A stretch of DNA of 64,000 bases from Hemerocallis citrina. Taxonomy: Eukaryota > Streptophyta > Magnoliopsida > Asparagales > Asphodelaceae. Where the stretch lies: positions 45,436,754-45,500,753 of the forward strand of contig CM030364.1 in assembly GCA_017893485.1 (NCBI GenBank), read 5' to 3'. The notes below the pieces were generated by a model. It saw only the letters and a list, made by a program, of their open reading frames with translations, was not told where the DNA came from and searched no databases. Shown piece after piece: positions 1-11,260 of the stretch (positions are counted from its first letter, which is position 1; every line of letters begins with the position of its first letter). Made by a program: the position numbers and the translations under genes.

Positions 1-1
1 C

Positions 2-784
2 TTCCACGGAGGGCCTATGGGAGGCGAATCCAACACTTCCCGCAAGGCCTTCATTCGGGATGTCAATACCGTCCAGGGCCCTCACTCCCTGCCGATCCAG
101 CAACTCCCTGTCTCCTTCTCAGGAGAGGATCTGGAGGGGGTTCAGCTCCCTCACTGTGATGCCCTCGTCATCAACCTCAGCAGGGCGAACTTCGACGCCC
201 GGAGAATCCTCGTAGACAACGGGAGCTCGGTCAACATTCTGTTCCTCGAAGCATTCGAGAACCTAAAGCTCTCCCAAGAGAAACTAAAGCCAGCCGGGTA
301 TACCCTACACGGGTTTTCTGGTGTCCCCATGACGATAGAGAGGATCGTCACCCTGGACGTCACGACAGGCACAAAGCCCAACAGAAGGACCGAGTCCATG
401 GATTTCATGGTTATGAATGTAAAGGCAGCTTACAATGCCATCCTCGGCCGCCCGGGGCTCTGCTCCCTCTAGGCGGTTTCCTCGGCCTACCATCAGAAAA
501 TGAAATTTCCTACCAATACTGGCGTCGGAGTTGTCCGCGGGAATCAGGAAGCAACACGTTCGTGCTACATGACGACGATCGGAAGCGGTGTGTTTCCCCT
601 CGACGCCATCGAGCTGGAGACCGAAAGGACCCAGCCAGAGCCAGAGCCGGCGGACGAGCTGCAAGATGTCTCGTTCGAGACAGGGGATGCGTCGAAGCAC
701 TTTGGCGTAAGCCGCTCCCTCGCCCCCGACCTCAAGTCCGCCTTAATCGCCTGCATTCGGTGCAATGTCGACCTCTTTGCCTAG
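2..784 (+). pseudogene. Element A gag tail and aspartic protease (broken)
   Basis: The frame begins within the last residues of Gag and enters the retroviral-type aspartic protease. The active-site segment LVDNGSSVNILF lies near 208-243. A stop at about 470 sits where element B has a Gln codon. A second stop near 782 replaces a Trp codon of the conserved FTWKPSD segment before RT. All pieces stay in one frame, so the breaks are point mutations. The protease would process the polyprotein in the particle. Its role comes from family knowledge; the motif and stops are seen directly. Confidence 0.85.
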
Positions 785-1972
785 AAGCCCTCTGACATGC
801 TCGGTATCTCCGAAGATCTCATCATGCACAAACTCAGCATGATTCCCGGGTCGAAGCCAGTCATCCAAAAGCGGCGCAAGTTCGCTCCTGAGCAACAACA
901 GGCAGTAAACGCAGAAGTGGACAAGCTCTTGTCCGTGCATTTTGTACAAGAGGTCAGCTATCCAGTGTGGCTGGCGAACGTCGTCATGGTGAAGAAGGCG
1001 AGCGGGAGTTGGAGGATCTGCATAGATTTTACCGACCTCAACAAATCATGCCCCAAGGATCCGTTTCCTCTCCCCAGCATTGATGCCCTGATCGATGCTA
1101 CCTCGGGTCATGAGCTCCTCTCCTTCATGGATGCCTTCTCAGGCTATAACCAAATCCAGATGTTTCCTCCGAACATCGCCAAGACGTCCTTCGTCACAGA
1201 CCAGGGACTGTATTGCTACCGGGTCATGCCCTTCGGGCTGAAGAACGCCAGTGCCACCTACCAGAGGCTCGTCAACCGAGTCTCTAAAGATCAAATCCGA
1301 CGTAACATGGAGGTATACGTCGATGACATGCTCGTCAAAAGTCAACAAGGACAGCACCACGTCGCCGACCTGGAAGAAGCCTTTGGGGTCCTTCGAATCC
1401 ACAACATGAGGCTCAATCCGGCGAAGTGCGCCTTTGGCGTCTCCTCGAAGAAGTTCTTAGGATTCATTGTCAGCCAGCGCGGTATCGAGGCGAACCCCGA
1501 AAAAATCCAGGCCATAGTAGACATGGCCCCTCCCAGGAATGTCAAAGAAGTCCAGAGGCTAACAGGGCGACTGGCGGCCATCAGCCGTTTCCTCTCCAAA
1601 TCCGGAGAGAAGTCCCTCCTGTTCTTCAAGGCACTGTGCAGCACTGGAAGGTTCGAGTGGGGTACTCAACAGCAAGAGGCCTTCGCACAGTTGAAGGAGT
1701 ACCTTGCCAACCCTCCTCTCCTCAGCAAGCCCGAACCAGGAGAGCCACTCTGGCTCTACCTTTCCGCTTCAGAGAACGTGCTCAGCGCCGTCCCTGTCCG
1801 AGAAGAGGAAGGGGTTCAAAAGCCCCTCTACTATGTGAGTAAGGTCCTGCTCGACGCCGAGACCTGGCATTCCAGGATGGAAAAGGTGGCGTACGCCTTG
1901 GTCATAGCTGCGAGAAAGCTCCGCCCTTACTTTCAGGCGCATTTGATCCAGGTGCTCACGGATCAACCCTTG
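785..1972 (+). pseudogene. Element A reverse transcriptase with first RNase H remnant
   Basis: This is a Ty3/gypsy RT core. Visible motifs in order are CIDFTDLNK (about 1019-1047), LLSFMDAFSGYNQI, YRVMPFGLKNA and the catalytic YVDDMLVKS near 1316-1342. It continues through the LGFIVSQRGIEANPEKI thumb segment into the vestigial gypsy-type RNase H, where the usual DAS reads SAS. The frame is that of the protease. It ends at LTDQPL (about 1969), where about 38 codons present in element B are missing and the frame shifts. Confidence 0.9.
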
Positions 1973-3565
1973 CCGAATTCATCACAGAATGCACCATCTC
2001 CGAGCAACCCGCGAGCAAGGAAGCCGACCAGACATGGAAAGTTTACGTCGACGGCTCCTCTTGCGAAACGAGGAGTGGTGCGGGCATCATTCTTCGAGGT
2101 CCGGATGGTTTTCTCCTCCAGTATTGTCCCCGCCTCAACTTCCCGGCCTCTAACAATGAGGCTGAATACGAGGCAATGATCGTCGGACTTAACCTGGCTC
2201 ATCAAGCCGGTGCCAAACAGATCCGGGCCTTTAGCGACTCTCAGCTGGTGGTCAGCCAGATCACCAGGGGCTATGAGGCCCGTGACGATCGGATGATCAG
2301 GTACCGGGCCATGGTCCAATGCCTATTATCGTCCTTCGACGAATCGGCTATCATAAGAATCCCCCGGGAGCTGAATGCCCAGGCCGACGCCCTGTCGAAA
2401 TTGGCTTCCTCATCCTTTGAAGGCCTCGACCGCATGGTCCTGATTGAAGTCTTGTTGAAGCCAAGTACAGACTCCCCAGAGGTTCTGTGCGTCAAAGACA
2501 GAGCACCCCCGGACAACTGGACCACTCTTATCAAAAATTTTCTAATCAAGGGAGAGCTCCCCAAAGACCGAGCTGAAACAAGGCGGATCAGGATCCAATC
2601 TGAAAGGTTCGCGATCATCAATGCCACCCTCTTCAAGAGATCTTATACAACAACCGATGGCAGACCCTACCTCCGCTGCCTAAGCCCAGACGAAGCCAAG
2701 TATGCCCTCAAGGAGCTGCACGAGGGGATCGGCGGATGTCACATGGGAAGCCGTTCACTAGCAACGGGCCAGCAAAAGTTTCTCATTGTGGCGATCGACT
2801 ATTTCACCAAGTGGATCGAAGCCGAGCCATTAGCAACGATCACCGAACGACAGACTCAGCAGTTTTTCTGGAAACATATCGTCTGTCGGTTCGGGATTCC
2901 GCAGGTACTCATCACAGACAATGGGACTCAATTTGCGGGTAAGTATTTTGGCAAGTTCTGTGAAGACCTCAGGATCCAGCAGCGCTTCTCCTCAGTGTGC
3001 CATCCCCAGTCAAACGGTCAGGCCGAGAACGCGAACTGCCAAATCCTCGACGGCCTCAAGAAACGACTCGATAACTCTTCCAAGGAGTTGTGGGTCGACG
3101 AGTAACCCAGTGTTCTCTGGGCCCACCGAACAACAAAGAGAATCCCCTTTCAATCTGACATACGGTGCAGAAGCCGTCATTCCCTTAGAGATCGGGATCC
3201 CTTCACCTCGAATCATGGCTTTCGACGAGGCCGCCAACTCCCGACAGCTGCAGGCCGACCTGGACCTCATAGACGAGGTCAGGGAAAAGTTCGCCCTTAG
3301 AAGAAGCATCTACCAGCAAAGAATTGAGAAGTTCTACAATAAGATGGTGCGCCCAACTGACATCAAACTCAGAGATCTTGTCCTCCGAAAGCTGGCGGTA
3401 TCCAATCCCGGCCAAAAGAGAAAGTTGGCGCCAAATTGGGAGGGCCCCTACAAAGTATCCGAAGTCGTGCGCCCAGGCACGTACCGCCTGACCAGTGCCG
3501 AAGGCAAGCCCATCAAGAGGCCCTGGAACGCGGAACACTTAATCAAGTTCCTAGGAGGAGAGTAG
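1973..3565 (+). pseudogene. Element A archaeal-type RNase H and integrase (deleted, frameshifted)
   Basis: After the deletion near 1970 the frame shifts by one. It then encodes the second RNase H (VYVDGSSC, NNEAEYEAM, AFSDSQLVV, NAQADALSKLAS). It continues into integrase, but an in-frame deletion at about 2757-2770 removes roughly 60 residues, including most of the H2C2 zinc finger and the start of the catalytic core. The remaining core has IDYFTKW, TDNGTQF and NGQAENAN. A stop lies at 3103. A further frame change near 3145 leads into the C-terminal GAEAVIP...LAPNWEGPYKV segment, ending at 3563. The protein cannot be functional. Confidence 0.88.
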
Positions 3566-3699
3566 CATCTATGTAAATTATCATGATTGTAATCGGCACG
3601 TCGTGCCTAGTCTTTTGTAAAGTTCAAATATATTGTAAATATGCCAGCTTTCTTAAAACAAGCCCACGACTTCATATTTTGTAACAAATAAAGAACATA

Positions 3700-4015
3700 T
3701 CTCGAGCTCGGCACTCGAATTACAGCGCAAGCCCAAAAAGCTTCTCTTACAAGCTTGGGGCTCGGCGCTTGGATAACAGCGCGAGCCCAAAAAGCTTCTC
3801 TTACAAGCTTAGGGCTCGGCGATCAGATAACAGCGCGAGCCCAAAAAGCTTCTCTTACAAGCTTGGGGCTCGGCGCTCGGATAACAGCGCGAGCCCAAAA
3901 AGCTTCTCTTACAAGTTTGGAGCTCGGGGCTCGGGTAACATTGCAAGAAAAAAAAAAGCTTCTCTTACAAGCTTGAGGCTCGGTGCTCGGGCGGCTCGGT
4001 GCTCGGGCGGCTCGG
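3700..4015 (+). repeat. 54-bp tandem array in element A
   Basis: About five head-to-tail copies of a 54-bp unit containing CCCAAAAAGCTTCTCTTAC and a GCTCGG...CGCGAG segment, starting near 3732, 3786, 3840 and 3894. The last copy is degenerate. It lies just downstream of pol. Short open frames across it are repeat artefacts. Confidence 0.85.
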
Positions 4016-4079
4016 CCTGGTTGGTTTTTTGGTAACGTGCATCCGATCAAACAAAACCGCACCTCCGCGCCCGCACCGT

Positions 4080-5060
4080 CTCTCCCTGAGAACATGTGCT
4101 GGAGCTCGGCGTCGACCCCGAGCAAGCCGGGTGCCTTATTCAAGGCACCGCGACCTTGACGCTCGGCGGCGACCCTCTGCTATGCCCGCAATTGTCTTTC
4201 TCACCGGTATGGGGGCTCGGCATCCGTCCCTCGCTCAGTTTGGACTTCTCGAAGCTCATCAACCTATGTACGAGGCGACATCCGCTAGCCATGCCCGCAC
4301 TGTCTTTCCCTGAGAACATGTGCTGGAGCTCGGCGTCGACCCCGAGCAAGGCGAGTGCCTTATTCAAGGCACCGCGACCTTGACGCTCGATGGCGACCCT
4401 CTGCTACACCCGCAATTGTCTTTCTCACCGGTATGGGGGCTCGGCATCCGTACCTCACTCGGTTTGGGCTTCTCGAAGCTCATCAACCTACGTACGAGGC
4501 GACATCCGCTAGCCACGCCCGCACCGTCTCTCCCCGAGAACATGTGTTGGAGCTCGGCGTCGACCCCGAGCAAGGCGGGTGCCTTATTCAAGGCACCGCA
4601 ACCTTGACGCTCGACGACGACCCTCTGCTACGCCCGCAATTGTCTTTCTCACCGGTATGGGGGCTCGGCATCGTCCCTTGCTCAGTTTGGTCTTCTCGAA
4701 GCTCATCAACCAATGTACGAGGCGACATCAGCCAGCCACGCCCGCACCGTCTCTCCCCAAAAACATGTGCTGGAGCTCGGCGTCAACCCCGAGCAAGGCG
4801 AGTGCCTTATTCAAGGCACTGCGACCTTGACGCTCGGCGGCGACCCTCTACTATGCTCGCAATTGTCTTTCTCACCGATATGGGGGCTCGGCATCCGTCC
4901 CTCGCTCGGTTTGGGCTTCTCGAAGCTCATCAACCTACATACGAGGCGACATCTGCCAGCCATGCCCGCACCGTCTCTCCCTGAGAAAATGTGTTGGGGC
5001 TCGGCGTCGGCCCCGAGCAAGGTGGGTGCCTTCAAAGCACTGCGACCTTGATGCTCGGCG
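4080..5060 (+). repeat. About 223-bp tandem array in element A
   Basis: Four full copies and a partial fifth. The landmark GAGAACATGTGCTGGAGCTC recurs near 4089, 4312, 4536, 4759 and 4983 with small changes. Each unit also has a GGTATGGGGGCTCGGCATC segment. Repeated open frames on both strands follow from the array and are not genes. Confidence 0.85.
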
Positions 5061-5078
5061 GCGACCCTAACACTCTTG

Positions 5079-5362
5079 CAACTGGTTCTCTCACAAATGT
5101 GGGGGCTCGACAAACCGAAGCAAGGCCGCGGCTTTCTTCAAAGCCGCTCGACCACCACGCTCGGTTACGACCCACAACCGTGTGTTCACAAAATTTTATT
5201 AAGGGTTTAGAGCGTCTGCCGACTGGTTCTCTCACAAACGTGGGGGCTCGACAAACCGAAGCAAGGTCGTGGCTTTCTTCAAAGCCGCTTGACCACCATG
5301 CTCGGTTACGACCCACAACCGTGTGTTCACAAAATTTTATTAAGGGTTTAGAGCGTCCGCCT
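5079..5362 (+). repeat. About 141-bp repeat, two copies, element A
   Basis: Two adjacent copies starting with CTGGTTCTCTCACAAA (near 5081 and 5222), each ending in ACAAAATTTTATTAAGGGTTTAGAGCG. This is the third repeat type in the spacer between integrase and the antisense gene. Confidence 0.8.
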
Positions 5363-5399
5363 CCGGCAGACGCCCCGAGCCTCGAGTCGAATTGTTGAC

Positions 5400-5745
5400 C
5401 ACTCTCTCACCCGCGAACAACTCGGGGTTTACGGCTTTTACCAGCCTAAACCCCGAACTGTTCGAGGATGGTAGGGGGGCCATCGACCCACTGCTCTCTC
5501 CGTCCCAGAACGAACGCTCCGAGCCTTCGAGCTGTTCAGCTGACCCTTCTCTCGCCCCCAAACAACTCGGGGTTTACGGCTCTTACAAGCCCAAAACCCC
5601 GAACTGTTCGAGAATGGCAGAAGAGCCACCACGCTTCGGCTCTCTCCGAACCCCCGAACCAATCGGTCGACCCACCGCTCACCAATGAACAACCCGGGGT
5701 CTCACGGCTCTAACAGCCTGAACCCCGAATAGTCCAAGGGTGATC
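5400..5745. repeat. Hairpin-bearing repeats, element A
   Basis: Three related units near 5415, 5560 and 5690, each with an inverted pair of the form CGGGGTTTA...TAAACCCCG around a 10-20 nt loop, followed by a GTTCGAG-type segment. Related hairpins occur in element B at 14385-14590. Confidence 0.7.
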
Positions 5746-6159
5746 GGTGTGCCTCCGATCAGGAGTACTCGGAAATGTTTTATTCTCTGGGCGCCCACCG
5801 TTGGCAGGCACCCAAGTCAGACGGCTCACTGCCTGACAACCAACAAGGGGAGTGGGGGATTATATAGCCCGCTGAGGCCCTCATTTATTGCATCTGGGAA
5901 TACGAAATGACGGAAGGCGAAATGTCGCCATAAATGTTCATGGGAATGCGAAACGTCGCCAGTTATTGCTTATCGAAAAGCTAAATGCTGCAACAGTCGC
6001 ACCCGTTGCAATAAGTCACCTCGGAGCCGACCCCTGTGCAACTAGCCCGGCAACCGTCCCTAACAACCAAGATGATCAGAGCATGGAAAATCAAATGTTC
6101 TTATTCATTACTCATTGCTTACAACTCAATGAACGTCGGTACAAATACAAGGAAAATGC
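5746..6159. other. Element A spacer, no gene recognised
   Basis: Non-repetitive internal sequence between the hairpin repeats and the 3' end of the antisense gene. Open frames here do not resemble known domains and are not repeated in element B. Confidence 0.5.
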
Positions 6160-6675
6160 TCACAACTCACTCGCACTCGGCTGGGAACTCGAATTCGGGG
6201 CTCCTATCATGCTCGGCCGGACCGGACCGGCCCGGGAAGACACTCCCGCCACCGAGCTTCCTGCATTTTCGGGCTGTGCCCCATCCGATAGATTTATCAG
6301 AGACCGCCCCGGGTTCGCATTGCTGGTCCCTTCTATCAGACCAACGCCTAACACCAGCTTCAGCCTGCGAATCTCCAGCTCCTTCTCGACTACGGCCTCA
6401 CGAAGGATAAAATCCGAAGCCGACCCCTCACTCGAAGCATCCGAGAGGCACCAGCCCGTCTCGATTACCCACCAGTCCCAGTCGGCTACGGCCTTCTTCA
6501 GGCGCGCCAACTCCAAGCCGAGCTCCTTGGACCTGTTCAGAAAATAGTTAACGGCGGCGGCTCGGTCCCTAGCCTACTTCTGTTGACAAAGCAAAGCTAC
6601 CTCTGTGGCCTCCTCCCCCGCTCGAACTAGAGGTACCTCGGCAACAACGAGGAGGGGGACACAGGTCCCGTGCTT
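6160..6675 (-). pseudogene. Element A antisense gene, last exon (coiled-coil)
   Basis: Read on the - strand, a candidate acceptor (TTTTGATAG, ending at 6676) opens an exon. It encodes GEEATEVALLCQQK, a stop, then ARDRAAAVNYFLNRSKELG, LELARLKKAV and VVEKELEIRRLK, and ends at a stop at 6160. The same order of segments occurs in element B at 17416-17985 (EALEATLVRY, stop, KGARDTDAAFHYYRNKSEAL, VIVEKEME), so this is a conserved part of the antisense gene and not a chance frame. Its function is unknown. The heptad-like pattern suggests coiled-coil assembly. Confidence 0.6.
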
Positions 6676-6837
6676 CTATCAAAAGATGAGAACAAACATC
6701 ACAAAAACCATAAGTCTGGAAGGATCGGCCCAAAAAATAAATTTCATTTCTTTCAAAAAGTTTGATACAAAAGCCGCGGTGGCCAGTCCGCTCAAGGCAT
6801 TTACATCAAAACGGGAAAAAAGAAAAAAGATCTATTC

Positions 6838-8578
6838 TTGAGGGTGGGGTGGCACCTCGTCGTCGACCTGATTGCCCCCCGCATCGTCGCCCCTCGGGGT
6901 GGGAGGAAGGTTCGGCACCCATCCATAGTAGAGATGGTCCACGTTCTGCTCGGGGTAGATCTGCTTAAAGTGGGACTTGGCTTGTTCGTATGCCTCGTCC
7001 TGCGCTACCATAATGGTCTCCCCCAAGGCCGACTCCATCTCCTGCAGTGCCTTCTTCCCCTTCGCCGCCTCGACCGCGATCTTCGCCTCAAGATCCTCCC
7101 GGTCCTGCTTGTGGATCTTGCAGAGCGACTCTATCTGGGCCTCGTGAACGGCCACCATGGCCCGGGTTTCTTTCAGCTCATCTGTGGCCTTGTTCAGGTC
7201 GCGGAGGTTAACACAAAGGCAGGAAATGAACATATTCGAAAAGAGACATACTAGGGTCGGTAGGACTCAATCCGGCCCGCGCGAGGTGTATCTCGGTCAC
7301 TCGAGGCCACGCGATACTGTGTCCCCCCACTATCTTCTCCACCATCTTCCACTCCTTGGCGGTCAAGTCGCTCTTCCTCGGAGGCTTGTGCTCCGGCTTG
7401 ACGAAGTTCCACCTTGTCGGAATTCCCCAAGACTCCTCAGTCCGAATTACAAAATACTTTTCTTTCCACCCCTTTATAGAGTCCGGATGACCGTGCATAA
7501 CCTTCTTATGCGGCCTCGGCAAAAAGTAAAAAATCCCCTCCTGATCTCCGAGCGAACCAATCCCAAGAATAGCTCGGAAATACGTCAGCCTCGGCTTCAC
7601 TCCCTTCTCTTGACACTTCAGTATGAAGCAGACTAAATGCTTCCAGGAGTTCGGACCGTACTGCATGGGACACAGCTTCGCCCAGTTCAGAACCCTCTTC
7701 ACGAAAGGATGCAGGGGCAGCCTCAGCCCCGAGAGGAAGGCATCCTCAGGAAACATACAGTACCCCGACGCCAGAGCCGTGGTGGGCCGAAAACCGGCGC
7801 TCGGAAGGAAGATCTCGAACTCCCACGGTATATAGTAGGCGGCCCTGATAATATTAAGGTATTCTGCCTTCAAAATGCTTGGGATGCTATCAGCACGGAT
7901 CTTTACCCGAGTGTCTTCGCCCGGCACTGGAGGGATCGGTTCGATGTCCTTAATATCGTCGGGATATATCCGAATCGACCCTAGATTCTTGAAGGAAACC
8001 CGGGGAAACTCGAGACCCAGTCTCGGTGCGTACTCATCGGGAGAGGAAGGACTGTGTGGGATGGTCATGACTTTCTTTTTCCGACGAGGGTGAGCCTTAC
8101 GCTCGGGAGACGGCGTCGACAAAGGGGGAAGTGGTGGAAGATCTTCTCCGACCCCAGTCGGCCTTCCAGCCGTGCCTTGGCCAGCCTCTCCTTGGGCAGC
8201 CTCCTGTCCGTCGACCTCATCCTCCTCATCTTCCTCGTCACCCTTGGCACCCTGCTCATCTTCATCCTCCTCCTCGACCTCAGTGCCTTCCCCCTCCTCT
8301 TCATCATCATCCTCCTCCTGATCCAGTTCTTCCTCGTCCTCGCCGTACCCCTCATCTTCCTCCTCCTCGTCACCCTCATCCATGGGCTCCATCCCCGGCC
8401 TTCTGGACCTCAACGGAGACACCACAAAGACAACGTCGTCGCCATCGTCCGACCCAGGGTCGGTCAGGACCTCCTCCTTCACCTTATACTTGCTCAAGGA
8501 TAAGGACGTTTCCTGCTCGGATTCCTCCGCAGAACGGCCTGACGAGCTAGCCTCGGATCCGGACTGAGTTCGCGACAT
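6838..8578 (-). pseudogene. Element A antisense gene with putative gypsy-type transposon domain (Transposase_28-like)
   Basis: It lies on the strand opposite pol. The start Met is at 8576-8578 (MSRTQSGSEASSSG). The first exon runs to a donor (A/GTATGTCTC, near 7251). It has a Ser-rich head, a long Asp/Glu tract (roughly residues 70-130), a basic RRKKK stretch, then a globular domain with GFRPTTALASGYCMF, PFVKRVLNWAKLCPMQYGPNSWK and IPTRWNF motifs. These match the plant family annotated as putative gypsy-type transposon (PF04195, recognised from memory). The next visible exon (about 7205-6838) is a coiled coil ending in AQDEAYEQAKSH...YP. The middle exon seen in element B is missing and no acceptor follows the donor, so this copy carries an internal deletion. 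Confidence 0.72.
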
Positions 8579-8924
8579 TACTAAAAAGAAAATACTAACC
8601 TGGAGCATAGAAAGTTACGGTCATCGGAAAATCTACCGACGGCAAGTAAGATTCCAGCTCTTGTTAAAAATTGGAAAGTGAGTAATAAAGTGAAGATGAA
8701 GAAATGAGGGAGGGGGATGGGGTTTTAAAGAGGAAAAGCTACTCCTCGATTTTTGCAAAAAAGATCTGGCTGTTGGATCTTTACTGACAAGATCCAGCGG
8801 CCACCAAGATCAGAAAACGCTTTGATCTTTGTGCCCATGACGTCAGCAATAGGCGTAAAATTACCCCACTGCCCCTTCACCTTTTTTCTCCAAAAAAGGC
8901 TTTTTTCGACAAGTCAGAAGGGTC

Positions 8925-9590
8925 GACGCTCGGATAGAAGCGCGAGACAATAATTCCCCTTCTATTTTACAGAAGGGTCGACGCTCGGACAGAAGCGCGA
9001 GCTAATAATTCCCTCTTTATTTCACAGAAGGGTCGACGCTCGGATAGCATCGCGAGCAAATAATTCCCCTTCTATTTCACAGAAGGGTCGACGCTCGGAT
9101 AGAAGCGCGAGCCAATAATTTCCCTTCTATTTCACAGAAGGGTCGACGCTCGGATAGAAGTGCGAGCCAATAATTCCTCTTCTATTTCACAGAAGGGTCG
9201 ACGCTAGGACAGAAGCACGAGCCAATGATTTTTCTTCTATTTTTACAGAAGGGTCGACGCTCGGATAGAAGCGCGAGCCCCAACTGCCCTCCTTTGATTC
9301 AGAGGGCCTCGGCGCTCGGATAGCAGCACAAGCCCCAACTACACTCCTTTGATATAGAGGGGCTCGGAGCTCGGATAGCACCGCGAGTCCCAACTGCCCT
9401 CCTTTGATATAGAGGGGCTCGGAGCTCGGATAGCATCGCAAGCCCCAACTGCCCTCCTTTGATATAGAGGGGCTCGGAACTCGGATAGCATCGCGAGCCC
9501 CAATTGCCCTCCATTGATTCAGAGGGCCTCGGCGCTCGGATAGCACCGCGAGCCCCAACTACCCTCCGGTGATATAGAGGGGCTCATCTG
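8925..9590 (+). repeat. 55-60-bp tandem array, element A
   Basis: About twelve units. The first half repeats CAGAAGGGTCGACGCTCGG plus an AATAATTCC...TTCTATTT spacer every 55 bp. From about 9290 a diverged unit takes over (CTCGGATAGCA...CCCTCCTTTGATATAGAGG, about 59 bp). GCTCGGATAG is common to both halves. Confidence 0.85.
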
Positions 9591-9915
9591 TCGACCCCTA
9601 GTGTTCGATAAGCCGTGCCCCAGAAGAAAACCTCGCCTCCTCCTCGCTATTCCAACTAGCGAGGAGATCGTCCGCCGACCCCAAAATAGCTCGTCTGCCG
9701 ACCCCCAAGCACTCTTTGAACCAATCTCCTATAAAATCGACCTCAACGTCCCCTCGCTCTTCCAACTAGCGAGGGGACTGTCTACCGACCCCAGGGGCTC
9801 GTCCACCGACCCCTAATGCTCGGCAAATCAAGCCCCAACAGAAGGCCTCGACGTCCCCTCGCTCTTCCAACTAGCGAGGTGGTCGTCTGCCGAGCCCATG
9901 GGCTCGTCTGTCGAC
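9591..9915 (+). repeat. About 110-bp tandem repeats near the 3' LTR, element A
   Basis: Two to three imperfect units containing CTCGCTCTTCCAACTAGCGAGG, an 8-bp-arm inverted repeat (CCTCGCTA...TAGCGAGG), followed by CTCGTC...CGACCCC segments. Confidence 0.7.
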
Positions 9916-10130
9916 CCCCAGGCCTCGGCAAGCGTCGCTCTGGCTCTCCCACTCCTCTACACAGCCTCCCGCGCAAACTCCAATGAGGGATCCATTCCTC
10001 CTACCCCCTGGCCTCTTCAGAAGATAGCCGATCCTACTTTCTCACCCCAACGTCCCCCCTGCTCTTCCTACGAAGGTGAAGAATCACTCTTACAGGGCTG
10101 ATTCACCCAGCCCTACAAGAGTGTGGGGCT

Positions 10131-10718
10131 TGTGATATGGGTTAGGAACGATGTGGCCCATCCTGGGCCACAGGATTCCCTCAGGATGCGCGCACCTCCT
10201 GATCCTCCAGATCTGCCACGTCGGCATCGGAAAACCGCCCGGACCACTGCCACGTCAGCCCGGGAACTGTCCGGGCATCTGCCACGTCAGCCCTAAACCG
10301 CCCGGGTTTCCACTACTTCAGCCACACGGGCAACCGGGTCCAGACCCGGCCCCAAACGGGTCCAGACCCGGTTGGCATCTTCTATAAATACCAGACCCTT
10401 ACTCCTTCTCCAGGTAATCAATCTTTTCCCACCAAAACCCTAGTTACTGTTACTCTCTCTTAGTGACTAACTAGATCGTCGGAGGGTCTGCCACCGGGAC
10501 CAACCCCGGTGTTCCGAGACCGTCTGCACGTACACGAGACCCTCGGATCCGAGCCTCAAAGATCCGAGCCGAGCATCAGCCTCCACCTCACTACGGCCTA
10601 CCTCTGTACCGTTCGTCCAGTCGAGGGCCGTCTGCATAGGAGCCTCCTCCATCAGTACAAATCGAGTAAGAACTCACGCCTGGTGCATCCACACGTTCTC
10701 CAAAAACAAACCGCATCA
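10131..10718 (+). repeat. Element A 3' LTR (588 bp)
   Basis: It starts TGTGATATGGG after a weak purine-rich tract (AAGAGTGTGGGGCT, 10117-10130) and ends CCAAAAACAAACCGCATCA. The 3' half aligns with the element B LTR read on the - strand (same TATAAATAC, AGACC..., CCGGTGTT...GGACCG and GTGCATCCACAC...AAAAACAAA order), which fixes the end at 10718. No second copy is in the window. Confidence 0.85.
10381..10390 (+). promoter_or_regulatory. TATA box of element A LTR
   Basis: TCTATAAATA in the same place as the TATA boxes of both element B LTRs. It probably starts the genomic RNA about 30 nt downstream; transcription itself is not shown. Confidence 0.6.
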
Positions 10719-11014
10719 TCATGGATCCTAAGGAAGTAAGGAAAATTAATGACAACATATTTGCACATATAGTTAAGTGTTAAATTCTTATAATGTTCTT
10801 TCATTAATTTAATTTCTATGTTCTTTAAAATTGTAACCGTGGGTTAGCATATTAATATTTTTATTTATTGATTTGTTTTACATTGACCCTCGTTCATTGT
10901 GAGGTAGTGATATTTATTGATTTGTTTTACATTGACCCTCGTTCATTGTGAGGTAATGAACTCTCGACAAGAGGTTATCTTGCTCTGGATGTTGAAGACT
11001 TAAAAAATAATTGA
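10719..11014. repeat. Flank of element A with 49-bp tandem duplication
   Basis: AT-rich flank with no gene. At about 10861-10957 a 49-bp stretch (ATTTATTGATTTGTTTTACA...GTGAGGTA) is present twice in tandem with almost no differences. Confidence 0.7.
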
Positions 11015-11255
11015 TGTAGCATCCCGAGTTCCGCACATTGGAACTCGTGATACATACACAGAATCTTTACTTCAATAAGTATACAACACAGAAAAATACA
11101 GGAAATTAAAACATTTATTACCTTAATGATTTTACATTTATATTCTCCACTTGGATGCTTCCCGCAGCTCGAGTCCCCTGCTCCATATCAGCAATCCTGC
11201 AACTAACAAACTGTGGGCACGTCAGTTGAATGCAACTGAGACAATGTGGATGAAA
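11015..11255 (-). mobile_element. Older LTR remnant interrupted by element B
   Basis: Starts TGTAGCATCCCGAGTT and includes ACTGTGGGCACGTCAGTTGAATGCAAC. This matches the order in the element C LTR (TGTAACGCCCCGAATCCC, later ACTGTGGGTACGTCAGTTTATTCAACC). It is therefore the end of an element C-type LTR in the same orientation. Element B inserted into it at 11256; the sequence after 24683 should be its continuation. Confidence 0.6.
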
Positions 11256-11260
11256 CCCGC

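Larger units (their letters stand above)
1..10718 (+). mobile_element. Element A: Tat-lineage Ty3/gypsy LTR retrotransposon, 5' part outside window
   Basis: Only the 3' part is visible: end of gag, protease, RT, RNase H and integrase (2-3565, + strand), tandem arrays (3700-5745), an antisense gene (6160-8578, - strand), further arrays (8925-9915) and the 3' LTR (10131-10718). The RT and the second archaeal-type RNase H place it in the Tat lineage, as does the long region with an extra antisense gene between integrase and LTR. It is close kin of element B (11261-24678). The pol region has point stops, deletions and frameshifts, so the copy is dead. The 5' LTR lies left of the window, so the target duplication cannot be checked (TCATG would be the 3' copy). 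Confidence 0.9.

Noticed and set aside
4096..5113. Many open frames of 75-200 codons on both strands
   Set aside because: They repeat with the 223-bp unit of the array and have no domain; products of tandem repetition in GC-rich DNA.
8065..8550. + strand open frames opposite the acidic region of the antisense gene
   Set aside because: Shadows of the Asp/Glu-rich codons on the - strand; no start context or conservation in element B.
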